Source: Adiantum capillus-veneris
Taxonomy: Eukaryota; Streptophyta; Polypodiopsida; Polypodiales; Pteridaceae
Reading direction: 5' to 3'
Length of the DNA stretch: 64,000 nucleotides
Assembly (NCBI GenBank): GCA_014529385.2
Contig: CM043952.1
Span: forward strand, 152,696,057-152,760,056
Under the pieces are notes generated by a model. The model saw only the letters and a list, made by a program, of their open reading frames with translations, was not told the origin of the DNA and made no database searches. Of this stretch, positions 1 to 9,899 are shown one piece after another. Position numbers and translations under genes: made by a program. Within the stretch, counting starts at the first letter, position 1; every line of letters starts with the position of its first letter.

Positions 1-531
1 CTAATGCGATGGAGTATGGCAAGCCCTCTTGCCTGTGACACGTGAACGTCGGTGTCTCGAGAGGGGTCTCTAGCGGTGTGTTGATGGGGGTACGGATGTA
101 GGTATCTCCACTAGAGTTTGGGCCCCGAAGCAAAGAGTGTCAAATTGGGGTGACTCCCAAAGGAGTAGGTAGTGGTGTGTAGCCAGGAACGGCCGATAGC
201 CGTGCAAAACATGGCGTAGATGGCTGGTGTGGGGGAGGGTAAAGAAGGAGAAGGTAAAGAGCCTCATCGAACACGAGGTGGTGTTGAGTCATTAGCGGTA
301 GCATCCCCACAACAACGACCACCGCCACCACTAGAGCGTCGGTGCCTAGACAAGTGTGAAGATCGTCTCGTCGACACCAAAGCTTTAGAGCGTGCTGAAT
401 GCTCCAAAACAGAGGGAGACGTTGAAGGAGTAGAACGACGTGATGATGCTCCATAGAAATGATGATCTCGTACCACCTCCTCTGCTAGGGTGACAAAGGA
501 GAAAGAAACTCATCATCATCCATATCTGCAT
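1..531 (-). pseudogene. Second CACTA ORF, N-terminal part (Transposase_24-like gene), truncated by window edge
   Basis: This is the counterpart of the gene at 23,411-24,538. The minus strand near 530 starts with a short acidic segment (MDDDEF) followed in a shifted frame by SFVTLAEEVV, matching GFVTRMTPAQMEE of the other copy. A Ser/Thr/Pro-rich stretch and the signature RRSSGGGG-CC-G then follow around 330-290, with STPP repeats after it. Further left only fragmentary Pro/Ser reading remains. Several frame changes make it non-functional. The conserved C-terminal half would lie beyond base 1. Identification rests on the comparison inside this window. Confidence 0.6.
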
Positions 532-582
532 TAAACACACGAACATTTAATATTAATATTGAATGGAGAAGAAAACATGGAC

Positions 583-586
<4 letters not shown>

Positions 587-656
<70 letters not shown>
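587..656. repeat. (AG)32 microsatellite followed by six G
   Basis: Perfect AG dinucleotide run from 587 to 650, then GGGGGG. It sits in the spacer between the two genes of the CACTA element, next to the foldback element. Confidence 0.97.
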
Positions 657-739
657 ATTCTTGTGTAGAGAGATTCCTGTGAAGTTCTTGTGAAATTTTT
701 CTCCCGTGTGCATTCTATGTATCTTGTAAAAGCACCGTT

Positions 740-987
740 CTCCGAGCGCAATGGAAACTAAAGCTGCAACACGAAGGAGGTGATCCGTCTCTACTCATAG
801 ATGTTGCTCGCTCCTCCACTAGGTCTAGTTGACTGGGTGAAAGAGATGCTAAGAAGCAGTAGTAGTGCTTCTTAGCGTCTCTTTCATCCGATCAACTAGA
901 TCTAGTGGAGAGATGAGCAACATCTATGAGCAGAGACGAATCACCTCCTTTGCGATTGCAGCCTCAGTCTCCATCTCACTCCGAGCG
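740..987. mobile_element. Foldback MITE (Mutator-like) with 9-bp target-site duplication
   Basis: Bases 749-858 and 866-978 form a long imperfect inverted repeat (arms about 110 bp, loop about 7 bases, 859-865). The inverted repeat is flanked by an exact direct repeat, ctccgagcg, at 740-748 and 979-987. A 9-bp target duplication is the hallmark of Mutator-type transposition, so I read this as a non-autonomous foldback MITE inserted in the CACTA element. It has no coding capacity. If transcribed it would give a near-perfect hairpin RNA. Confidence 0.75.
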
Positions 988-1208
988 TAGTGCTTGTCAT
1001 CATATCAGACTTTCATAGGAACACCGAAGAGTGTACTTGCTTGTGAAAACATACCTTGAGCATACGTACATGGAGTGGACACAATGAAAATTAAACAGAA
1101 TTTAAATTTCTCAAGTATAGCATATAGACAAGAATGGACAAAAAGCCACGTGAATACAATATATATTATAAAACGGAGCAATTTTTTTCAAATACAATGT
1201 TTATGGAT

Positions 1209-1932
1209 TTAAGAGGTTTCTCTCTCATCCTCGCATAGCTCAGCATAACTCCCTATATCTATATAGAGCTCTCCATTTAGGTAGATGTCCTCTGTTTCAT
1301 TTTGTAGATCCTCTGCATGCACCCCATAGAGAGTAGCATCTTGATGCTCGTCTGGCACCACCTCAACGGCTTCTAATTGAGCATCTTCTCCAATCTCCTC
1401 CATTGATGCCACTATGATTGGCACATGGTAGCCCTCATACGTCCGTGCACTACAAGGGGCTACCTCTATGACATACCAACAGTTTGATGTAGAATTTGTA
1501 GGATGAAATATCACCTTCTAGATCCACATAACTTACATGAGAGCTTCCAAGCACATAAATTCTAAAATTGGACGTTAACTATTTACATGCTTACTTGTTC
1601 ACAATGCTCGGGTAGTACGAAAGTGTCTCTTAGGTCGGTCCATTTTTTAGTTGAATCCACCTCAAGGAAACCAGACTCTCCTTTGCACACAGTAGCATTG
1701 CAACCCTCCATGTTTATCTTGAACCATTGTACGTTGAACAAGTTGACAAAAAATCCTCTATAATCGATTCTCAAAATCTCTTGTAGCGTGCCAAAGTAAG
1801 TGAGTTCTGATAGCACATGATCTGCATCAAAGGACCGTCGTCGACTAGACTGTTCAAATTTTGCCATGATTTCACAATCTTAAGTAAAATGCTTTTTGTC
1901 AATCCGTTCCAGCCTAAAATGACGACATTTAC
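1209..1932 (-). pseudogene. CACTA transposase gene, DUF4216 C-terminal domain
   Basis: The minus-strand frame 1,867-1,583 reads YFGTLQEILRIDYRG...VQWFKINMEGCNATV and ends KHCEQ-like. It continues after a 77-bp intron (1,594-1,518; donor GTAAGC, acceptor CTAG) with VIFHPTNS...WYVIEVAP and an acidic tail to 1,209. This is the DUF4216 domain found at the C terminus of plant CACTA transposases; its copy at 22,608-23,303 aligns throughout and lacks this intron. Coding similarity extends upstream to 1,932 (RHFRLERID) across one TAA near 1,881. The role of DUF4216 in transposition is not established. Confidence 0.8.
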
Positions 1933-1988
1933 ACCATGCTACTGTGTATGACTTATACTACAACCAACAAAGAATATGAGTGGCTGTT

Positions 1989-2402
1989 CAAACATCTAGA
2001 AAGTCCCTAGTCGTACATTGCAAACTTACCTTGGTCGCGCAACCCCGAGAGTACTCCCACTTCTCCTGAGTTACTTATTCATTGCACTGTTATGCACTTT
2101 TCAATTGGTTGTGCAACCATCTTAATCTCATGAATGTTGGTAGGATCTCAAGACGCATTGGATAATGCATTACTGGTCGTCTTCCCCGTCTCCATCAAAC
2201 ATCTAGAAAGTCCCTAGTCGTACATTGTAAACTTACCTTGGTCGCGCAACCCTGAGAGTACTCCCACTTCTCCTCAGTTACGTCTTCATTGCACTGTTGT
2301 GCGCTTTTCAATTGGTTGTGCAACCATATTAATCTCATGAATGTTGGTAGGCTCTCAAGAACCACTGGATAATGCATTACTGGTCGTCTTCCCCGTCTCC
2401 AC
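1989..2402. repeat. Tandem duplication, unit about 207 bp
   Basis: The unit beginning caaacatctagaaagtccct at 1,989 recurs at 2,196 with few differences; both units end in ...cttccccgtctcca. Unit 2 overlaps the charged linker exon of the transposase and the adjacent splice donor (minus strand CCAAGGTAAGT), so the duplication copied an exon/intron boundary. Confidence 0.9.
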
Positions 2403-2521
2403 TCGATCCGTGCCCTTTGTCGCTCTTGCTTTGCATCCTCGTATTCTGAAATCCACTTTTGCATCACTAGATTGTGAAGCATGCAAAATCGATTGATTTT
2501 AGCCTCTAGACCTTCCGTCAT
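2195..2521 (-). pseudogene. CACTA transposase gene, charged linker between DUF4218 and DUF4216
   Basis: The minus-strand frame contains KINRFCMLHNLVMQKWI followed by a Glu/Arg-rich helix and FMRLIWLHNQLK. The counterpart on the other copy at 22,335-22,592 has MKFCILNSVPMQKWLERYEE and FPTMAWLDKTVRAA. The segment ends at a good splice donor (GTAAGTTT) near 2,235-2,225. It is part of the same transposase gene, not a separate protein. Confidence 0.65.
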
Positions 2522-2542
2522 CTTCTTCTTAACACCGAGAAC

Positions 2543-3186
2543 TCACATGACAATCCCAGATATGCACTCATCATCTATGGTTTTCCATAGCGTGTCCCGA
2601 GCTTGATCAAATCCGTCTAGCCACTCTCCAATGTAAACTAAGTACTCTGATACCATCCAACCTTCTGCCATGCTACCTTCCAAACGTGCCTTCTGACGCA
2701 CATATCCCTTGAGTGTTTTCATGAAACTTTCTAAAAATAACATCCATTTGGAATGTAGTGTGGCAGCTATTTCCACCTCATCAACTATGTGAACAAGAAG
2801 ATTCACCTGAATGGTTAGCATGGTAGTAGGAAAATGTTTCTTAAACATGCACACAACCTCTGCAGCGTTTAGCTTGGCGGATGGTATGGAGTCTACATTG
2901 ATCTCCTTTTGTGAGATCCATTGCACCAACTTAGAAAGTTCGTAGGTTGTGCTATGGATGTTAGGAGACAATCCCTCAATGGCCACCGGTAAAATAAACT
3001 TTAAAACACGTCTAGCAATGATATTAAAGTCCACACACAAATTTGTTACACAATTCCCACTATGATATATTCCACTTCAAACATACCTGACACTATGATA
3101 TATTCCACTTCAAACATACCTGACACATTTTATGCCAGTGGTGTGACTTCAAACCAGTAAGATTTCCTTCTTTAGTGAAACACATT
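2543..3186 (-). pseudogene. CACTA transposase gene, DUF4218 domain
   Basis: The minus-strand reading has the DUF4218 landmarks: FILPVAIEGL, LLVHIVDEVEIAATLHSKWM, FMKTLKGYVRQKARLEGSMA and EGWMVSEYL. Upstream exon sequence (CFTKEGNLTGLKSHHWHKM, to about 3,186) is joined across a 108-bp intron (3,119-3,012, GTATGT...CTAG). The copy at 21,822-22,325 matches along its length but has no intron here. DUF4218 accompanies TNP2 in plant CACTA elements; its biochemical role is not established. The reading frame after 2,543 runs straight into the spacer. Confidence 0.85.
3058..3123. repeat. 33-bp tandem duplication carrying a splice donor
   Basis: The unit cactatgatatattccactt... occurs at 3,058-3,090 and again, identical, at 3,091-3,123. 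On the minus strand each unit contains the exon end and donor CAG/GTATGT of the intron in the DUF4218 exon pair, so two tandem 5' splice sites exist. Confidence 0.92.
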
Positions 3187-3314
3187 CGGAGCGAGTGTAT
3201 TACGCCAGTGGGGGTCCACACAGAATGAATGGTCTCTTTTACTCTGCGTTCTTGGGCTCCTGTCAAAATCCATGGCGCTTTAGGGAGTTTTATCGATCCA
3301 TCGGATGTTGTCTG

Positions 3315-4290
3315 CTACCAATTTTGCTCCATACGATCCACATTTCTAAGGTCAACCATGGCTCCCAAAGTATCTTTCTTGCCGGTCAAATGGTCCCATA
3401 GAAGATTACCCACATTCTTGAATATGTGCATTTGATCGAGCAAGTGATTGATCATGAGTCTGGTATAATATGGTAACTCGTACCATAGAGAGAGTCTCTT
3501 CATCCCTAGGGGAAAATCGTCATCAGACATCTCCTTCTACTCTAACCATGCTTGTGCAGACAGCCTAGGTGGCTCTCTTCCCAAAAAGCCATCGCATAAC
3601 ACATGATTCTCTGGAAGATACACTTGATGACCTTCCTAGATTTGCTTCTTCAATGAGGGCGCCCGACATGCATTAAGTCTAGGTCCACATGTGACACATT
3701 CTTTGTATCCGCTTGTTTGAAGCCCTGCATATATACACATGACAATAGATAAGCTTGAAAAAAACCAAGTTTTATAGTGTTTGAGTTTAAGTGTAAATCA
3801 CCTGAGCATTCTGTTAGTCTAGGATAGTCATGCATGGTCCACATTAGAATACCTCTGGTCAAAACATTCCGTCGACTTGTGTGTCGGCTCATATCCACCA
3901 CTTCTATGACAAGCCACAATTGTTGTAGCTCTTCCAATAGTGGACAAAGATACACATCCATATTCTTCACTTTATACCGCCCCAACACAGTCAAAAGCTT
4001 AGCCATAGGTGCCCCTTCTTGTTAGGCAACCACGGGGGAATGTTGTAGTTGACGATGACAACGGGCCATACACTGTAAGATATTGATCTTTGAACAAATG
4101 GATTTATGTCATCCATAGCCAAACCTAGGCACAAATTTCGATCTTCCCTGGCAAAATCCGGCCATGTTTTATGTACATGTTTCCAGGCTGCACAATCTGC
4201 AGAAATCCGTAGAACACCATCCGAAGATTTATTCTCATCTTGCCATGATGCTAGGGCGGTCACGGACTTACAAAGAAATGCATGATGCAA
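3315..4290 (-). pseudogene. CACTA TNP2-type transposase core
   Basis: The minus-strand frame 4,290-3,991 contains WPDFAREDRNLCLGLAMDDI, NPFVQRS and YSVWPVVIVNYNIPPWL. The frame 4,006-3,802 continues KVKNMDVYLCPLLEELQQLW and GILMWTMHDYPRLTECSG. A 77-bp intron (3,801-3,725) follows, then a Cys-rich segment (CVTCG) and YTRLMINHLLDQMHIFKNVG (3,530-3,315). These are the conserved TNP2 (Transposase_21) blocks. Frames change at about 4,000 and 3,650-3,540, with stops in the latter. It would encode the strand-transfer subunit acting at the element ends; here it is broken. Confidence 0.85.
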
Positions 4291-4329
4291 GGAAGCAGAG
4301 GAAAATGTAGAAAAACCTTTTGGTAAAAT

Positions 4330-5174
4330 TTATGTTCTATGGAGATCTACTCGATATCTCTCGGGATCACATTTCAGATACTTCTCCATGTCTATGTATT
4401 CCCCTCTGAAAAGAACGCAATCGTTAGAACAAGCGTGAACTGAATTGTAATCCATCCCCAAGTTTCGTAAGATCTTTCTTGCTTCCTCTCGAGAATCTGG
4501 CATCACATTATCGGCTGGCAGTATATGCTCTTTGAGCAATGTACACTGCGAAAAAAATGCGGTACAGTTGTGTAAGTAATCTATCATATCATTATACATC
4601 TAGAGTTTTTTATTAAAGTAAACACATTGTAATAGAGTCACCTGTAACGCGATGTGATGCTAATGTCACTCCATCCAAACTTTGCCTGCATGTTGAGAAG
4701 AACCAGGAGCGCCTTCAATCTAGACAGACGTGCTCCATCATACAATTGCGTATCGGCTTCACTTTTCATATCATCATAGAGAAGACTTTTTGAATCCATG
4801 ATCATCTCGATCATTTCATCAATCTCGGGCTCAAACATTCCCTCATTGGGAATGTGGTCTACATGATCATCTCCTGAGCTGTCAGAGGCTACATCTTGTG
4901 GCCTCACGTATGCTGCTTGACCAAAGCGCTTGCGAACACATCTATCGGGTTGCAAGATTGCTGCCTGTTGGCCAACATTAGAGTCCGACGAGTTATAATT
5001 GGCAACAACTTGATCTATAATAGATGGATCAAACTCACCAAATTCGCGAATGTGCTGCAAAGAAATACGTCTTGTCCATCCCACAGCGTGCTTGCATTGA
5101 TAACAAGGACATAAAATCCTTGTTGAGAGATAGGTGTTTCGGTTGGACGGCCCCACATCCTTGTCCCTACTCAT
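4330..5174 (-). pseudogene. CACTA transposase N-terminal region (transposase-associated domain)
   Basis: The minus frame from 5,174 begins MSRDKDVG and contains ILCPCYQCKHAVGWTRRIS followed by LQHIREFG. This is the Cys/His pattern of the plant transposase-associated domain (PF13963 type), normally at the very N terminus of TNP2 proteins. The frame runs to 4,638, and after a short interruption 4,599-4,330 continues with EARKILRNLGMDYNSVHACS, NDCVLF and MEKYLKCD, typical of the segment just before the TNP2 core. The copy on the plus strand lacks this whole region. Confidence 0.8.
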
Positions 5175-5200
5175 AATGAAGGTAAAAACCTTATAACTTG

Positions 5201-5227
5201 GACATAAATTTAATCTTTTATTGGCAT

Positions 5228-5267
<40 letters not shown>

Positions 5268-5654
5268 CTTTTTACACTGTAAACTACCTCACATTCTCTA
5301 GTCATGTCCAATCCCCGCACCCCTCAGTCTATAGGTGCACAAAGATCAGAAGCACCGGGTTATAACCTCGTCTTTATTGGTCAATGCCTATATTTGTGAA
5401 TACAAGAAATCTACACACCCCGGTCTACATGATAGTGCATGTAATGGACAAAACCCCTTTGCCTCTTCTCTAGCTGTAGCAATTCACAGCATCTTTACAT
5501 CTCTTCACATCATATCTTTTTTTGAGGGATTACTTAGCACATTACATGTTGGCCTCTAATCTGAGTATCCTATCCTTGAAAGCTTTCTAACTCAAGGTCG
5601 CATCCAAAGAGAGGAAGAGAGGGATCACCGTTCGCCTAACTCTAATTTTTTTAC
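5201..5654. other. Upstream spacer of CACTA element with (TC) run
   Basis: No coding signal that I can support. A TC run sits at 5,237-5,264. It presumably includes the promoter and 5' leader of the minus-strand transposase gene, but I recognise no specific motif. Confidence 0.5.
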
Positions 5655-6250
5655 CGTAATCCCGAAGGTAGACTTTAATATAAAAACTAAATCCAAAATC
5701 TAATCTTAAATCTAACCTAATTGAACATATAGTGATTTGCGGCTAATTGAATATGGTTAGTGTGTGAGCTAATAGGTATCACATTCTGATGGGAATATAC
5801 ATATTGTTGTGTAACTAGTGTTTGCTCTTTGGGCAAAGCCTTCATTGACATGCACTAAAATCTAATCTAATCTTAAATAAAACATATATCTAGATCTAAT
5901 TTAATCTTGAAATCAAAATAAACCTAAATTTAATATAATTTTAAATCTAACATAAACCTAAATGTAATCTAAATTTAATTTAGTTAATCTTAAATCTTGT
6001 CTTAATCTTGAATCTAAATCAAATCTTATCTTAAACTCAACATAAACCTAATTCTAATCCAATCTTAAATCTCAACCTAAATGTAATCTAACATAGCTAG
6101 CTAATCTTAAATCTTGCCCTAAGTTTAAATCTAACCTAAGCCTAATCTAACGTAAATCTAAATCTAACCTAATCTTAAACTCAACATAAACATAAACATA
6201 AATCTAAATGTAAATTAACCTAATCTTAAATTTAATTTAAATCTTAACTT
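5655..6250. repeat. Degenerate AT-rich minisatellite (taatcttaaatctaac-type)
   Basis: About 600 bp consist almost entirely of degenerate repeats of short phrases such as aatctaatct, cttaaatcta and acctaaat, with very little G. Period looks like 10-14 bp but drifts. It resembles a decayed telomere-like or simple-sequence array; no coding potential. Confidence 0.75.
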
Positions 6251-6299
6251 AATCTCTCTCTCTTTGTTTTCTCCCCTTACCTCTCTCTTTTCGTCTTCT

Positions 6300-6319
6300 C
6301 TCCCTCTCTCTCTCTCTCT

Positions 6320-6376
<57 letters not shown>

Positions 6377-6540
6377 GTGTGTGTCTCTCTCTCTCTCTTT
6401 CAAAGACACAGTGTGTGTGTGTGTGTGAGGGAGAAAGAGGGGAAGGGAACATGAGAGAGGGGAAAGGGAAGGAGCATACCTGGTTCTTCTTCCTCTCCTC
6501 GTGTGTGTGTGTGTGTGTGTGTTGGGGGGGGGGGGGAGGG
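6300..6540. repeat. Compound (TC)n, (GT)n and poly-G tract
   Basis: TC runs at about 6,309-6,374 and 6,385-6,399, GT runs at 6,408-6,427 and 6,500-6,522, then 13 consecutive G at 6,524-6,536. Reading frames across it are low-complexity artefacts. Confidence 0.9.
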
Positions 6541-7690
6541 GGAAGCGCGAGAGAGAGGGAGAGTGCGGGTTGCCTCTTTCGCTTGAGCGCCAAAAAATGA
6601 GATGTGAGATCTGAGTTTCTAGTGATCTCGGTTTATTTTTTACCCCTGTCGGCGTCTCTATGCAACAAAGAAAATAGCGACACCGTGGATTTTAACTTTT
6701 GAGCATTGCAAATGTGAAGTACCTCTTGTAGTGCCCCTCATATGTCATGTGAGATTGTGCATCATAGAGTCCAGTAGGAGTTCCAAAATGTGTGCACAAA
6801 GAAGCCTCCAAGAGCTCTCTTCAAGATGTCACTAGTGAGAATGAGACTATTTTTGTCCTACTTTGACTATACATACCTAGGCTTCTTGACTCACTTTCTC
6901 TTTTATCCCTTAGTTAGTTCTAGTAGATAGTAAGGTACACTACCCTTTTTATCAAATCTTCTTTAATTGGACTTTGATTGCCGTGTTTGTGAAGATTTTG
7001 AAGAATTGGGTCTCGTGGGCCTAATTTAGGTGTTTGATAATTGTTGTCAAATTTGAACAAGACTTGACATGCTTATTTGTCTCTTCTTCCTAATCATCAA
7101 GGTACCTTCCATTCATTTATTATTTTTGATCTTTTTCTTTGAAAAAATTATAAAACCAATCTAAAAAATAAAAATCCAAACCAAAAATTACCAAAATACA
7201 CATGTACTTGGCCATATTTTTGTGGGCTGCTCTATTGATCACTTTTTTTCCCCAAAATAATGCAAAAAGAGTAAAAACTTCATATTTTCTATTTTTTTAT
7301 ATTTATACTATCTACATACACATAAGGGTTCCCATACTAGATTTTCTCCATTCTCTTTACTTATAAGTGCATTTTTAATGGATTTTGTGATAAAATCACA
7401 CACTAACATACAAACACTTCAAACATTACCCTTTTCCTAACAAGTTTCATTTGCATGGGTCCGCATTCAAAATTCCTAGCGGGCTTTCATCTATTTGGGT
7501 CCGCATTTAGAACTCCTACCCATCTCTTTTTTTTATAGCAAAAATCACAATTGTGAGTGAATTAAATTGAACAACCCAAAAAATTATAAGGTCTTGTCAT
7601 GCTCATGTTAAGCCATGACAACATCCAGGGACCATAATTACATCGGCTAACAGGGCAGCCACCCCTACCAACCCTCCCTCTCATCCTTGA
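6541..7690. other. AT-rich spacer without recognisable gene
   Basis: I see no convincing coding region. At 6,645-6,690 the phrases gcgtctctatgca and aaatagcgac recur from the CACTA subterminal region at 25,270-25,400, so the outer end of the first CACTA element may lie here. The rest is AT-rich with poly-A/T runs. Confidence 0.45.
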
Positions 7691-7899
7691 TACACAAGGT
7701 CCATAATCTTGTCATTCTGAGATCTTTTATTTACCGATGGCCAAGATTTGTCCCCAACCTAGGCATTCTATCTTCTGCTTACAACAAGGCACAAGTAGTC
7801 CTAGACCAATCCTCTGAGTGTTGCTTGCGCCGAAGTGTCCATATTAGCACTTTGCTTGCTTGTATAATTTCTGCAAATCTTGCCGTCTTTGTCAGCTGG

Positions 7900-9675
7900 T
7901 ACATGTAATGGGGGCTCGAAGCCAGTCCGATCTCCTATTCAACGATAAAATTGTGGGCTCTTTTGAGGTCAAAAGGTCTATTAAGTAGGGATGCCCTCTG
8001 GACCCCCTACTTTTTGCCATAGGATCACATCCTCTAATCACGATGCTCGAAGCTAGTGCGAAACGAGGGGAGTTGCAAGGCCTTGCCTTACCTGGAAATA
8101 GCCAACTCCCAGCAAAACTTTTTGCAGATGACTCTCTCCTCTTCTTGAAGGAATGCCCCCAGGTCATTAGAAAAGATATGGAGATTGTACAAATATTCTT
8201 AGTAGCTTCGGGGTCCCAATGTAATATAGAGAAGTCAAGGCTGATCTCCCTATCAAAAAATGACTCATTTGACCCTTCTGTCTGGTCGGGGGAGATTGCC
8301 ACAAAAGGGAATATCTTTAGACATCTGGGAGTCCCCCTTGGGGGTGGACGTAACTCACAAGCAAATATTTGAGTGGGTTCTTGAAAAAATCAAAACAAAA
8401 ATGAGTAGGTGGGAGTATGCTCCTCTCCCATTCCCAAGTCGGATAAAAGTGATGAATTCCTTTATGATTCCTTATATTGCATTTACTAGACCGCTTTTAT
8501 GGAAAAATAACACGAAATCTTCCAGGCCATGGCAATGGGCCCTGTGGGAATCAGTTGCTCGGCCGAGGAATCAAGGAGGCCTCAGAATTCTCAACCCTGT
8601 GGCCCATGCAGAAGCTTTTTGCACCAAACTTGTTGTTTCCAGCTAAACAGGATCAAGTTTGGGCTGTCATGATCAGAGATATGATAGAACCAGCTAAACT
8701 TTGCTTGAAGGGTGGAAAGTGGAGAGGGGTGGAGGTTCATGACAAACTGTTAGCCTCGACGTGGTCTACCTTAATACTGGGGGGCAAATCAGGAGAATTG
8801 GTAAGAAAATGCAATAGAGAAGTAGGAGTCTCAAAGTGGGGGAAAGAAGCCAGATACTTCAAGAACTCCATTTTGCATTGGTCCCCCTGTATTTCCAAAG
8901 TTGTAGACCCGCCACAAACTCCCTATTGGATTGAGACAGCCAGGAAGCTGAATAATAAGGGTCTGAAGCAACTTAGGCACTTCTGGGATAGTGGCAACAA
9001 GAGTTGGAAAACCATTGACCTTATGGTTTATAAGTACCAACTTAATAGCTTGGATGCCTTGCTTGTCCACAAAGTGATGAAAGAGCTTGAAAATCTAGTG
9101 ATGCCAATCTGTGATTCGGAGGAACTGGAATGCTTGGAAATGGCCCGGAAGCAGTCTCTTGTGGAACCCCCATACTAAAAGAATTTATCAGACAATGATG
9201 CAAAAGAAGAATTGGTCTAGCCCCCTTAACAAGCTATGGAAAAAGCAATGGCCGAAGGAAATCTGGGAACATGTAATGGAGAACATATGGAAGCCAAAGG
9301 TTCCACAGCACATGAAGGTATTCTTATGGAAGGTTATTTGGGGTGCTCTACCGACGGGGGTGAAGATTCACGAGAGAGGGATTGGGTCACGTCAATGCTT
9401 GGGGTGCATGTTGGCTAGTGAATATCTGGCCCACCTATTCATGGACTGCTCAACTATCAAAGGCCTCGCAGGGAAAATATGCAAGTAGGTCCAAAGAACA
9501 TGGAAAATTAGTTTTTTCAAGACTGACCTATTCCTTGGAGGTAAGAATTCAAGCAGTCCTGCACTCCTCGTCAGCACTCAGATCGTCAGATACTTCTTCT
9601 TACATAATGTATGGCAGACAAGGAACCGTCGTGTTTTGGAACTGCTAACCATCTCTTAATTGGAGTCCTCTAGGA
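7900..9675 (+). pseudogene. LINE (non-LTR retrotransposon) reverse transcriptase, 3' part, decayed
   Basis: The plus strand shows the LINE RT order: GSFEVKRSIK-stop-GCP-PLLFAI (about 7,940-8,020), the catalytic FADDSLLFL (about 8,126), HLGVPLG (8,320) and VLEKIKTKMSRWEYAPLPF (8,380-8,440). A PRNQGGLRIL block follows at about 8,560. The C-terminal zf-RVT type segment reads VPQHMKVFLWKVIWGALPT and HLFMDCS (9,300-9,455), with a final VWQTRNRRVL near 9,610. Frames change at least at 8,330, 8,600 and 9,110 and there are stops. The endonuclease half is missing, which is usual for 5'-truncated LINEs. No poly-A tail is evident after 9,675. Confidence 0.88.
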
Positions 9676-9899
9676 TGACAATGTGTAGCCTGGGTCATAA
9701 AGTGTATGGGTTAATAAGTCATGTATGTGCATAGCTTTGATTGGCTCTACCATGCTTGTTAGGTCAATGCATTCCAAAACACTATGATGTACAAGAAAAG
9801 GGTGTTGAGAAAAGTTCTCAAGGTTTTTTTGATGTTGAGTCTTCTTATTGATTTATTCTCTTGAAGAGTAGATCGTGGAGCAGTTTGGATTTTTTTTTG

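Larger units (their letters stand above)
1..5200 (-). mobile_element. CACTA (En/Spm) DNA transposon, minus strand, partial
   Basis: Reading leftwards, the stretch carries the usual modules of a plant CACTA element in order: transposase-associated N-terminal domain (5,174-4,638), TNP2 core (4,599-3,315), DUF4218 (3,186-2,543), a charged linker, DUF4216 (1,932-1,209) and a Ser/Pro/Gly-rich second ORF running off the window at base 1. A second copy of the same family lies on the plus strand at about 20.7-25.4 kb and confirms the order. The reading frame is split by introns, stops and shifts. I could not identify terminal inverted repeats; the right end may lie as far as about 6.7 kb. Confidence 0.85.

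Noticed and set aside
485-751. Minus-strand 88-codon frame rich in Ser-Leu
   Set aside because: It is the translation of the AG microsatellite.
6215-6600. Overlapping frames rich in Arg-Glu or Ser-Leu
   Set aside because: Pure products of TC and GT runs.
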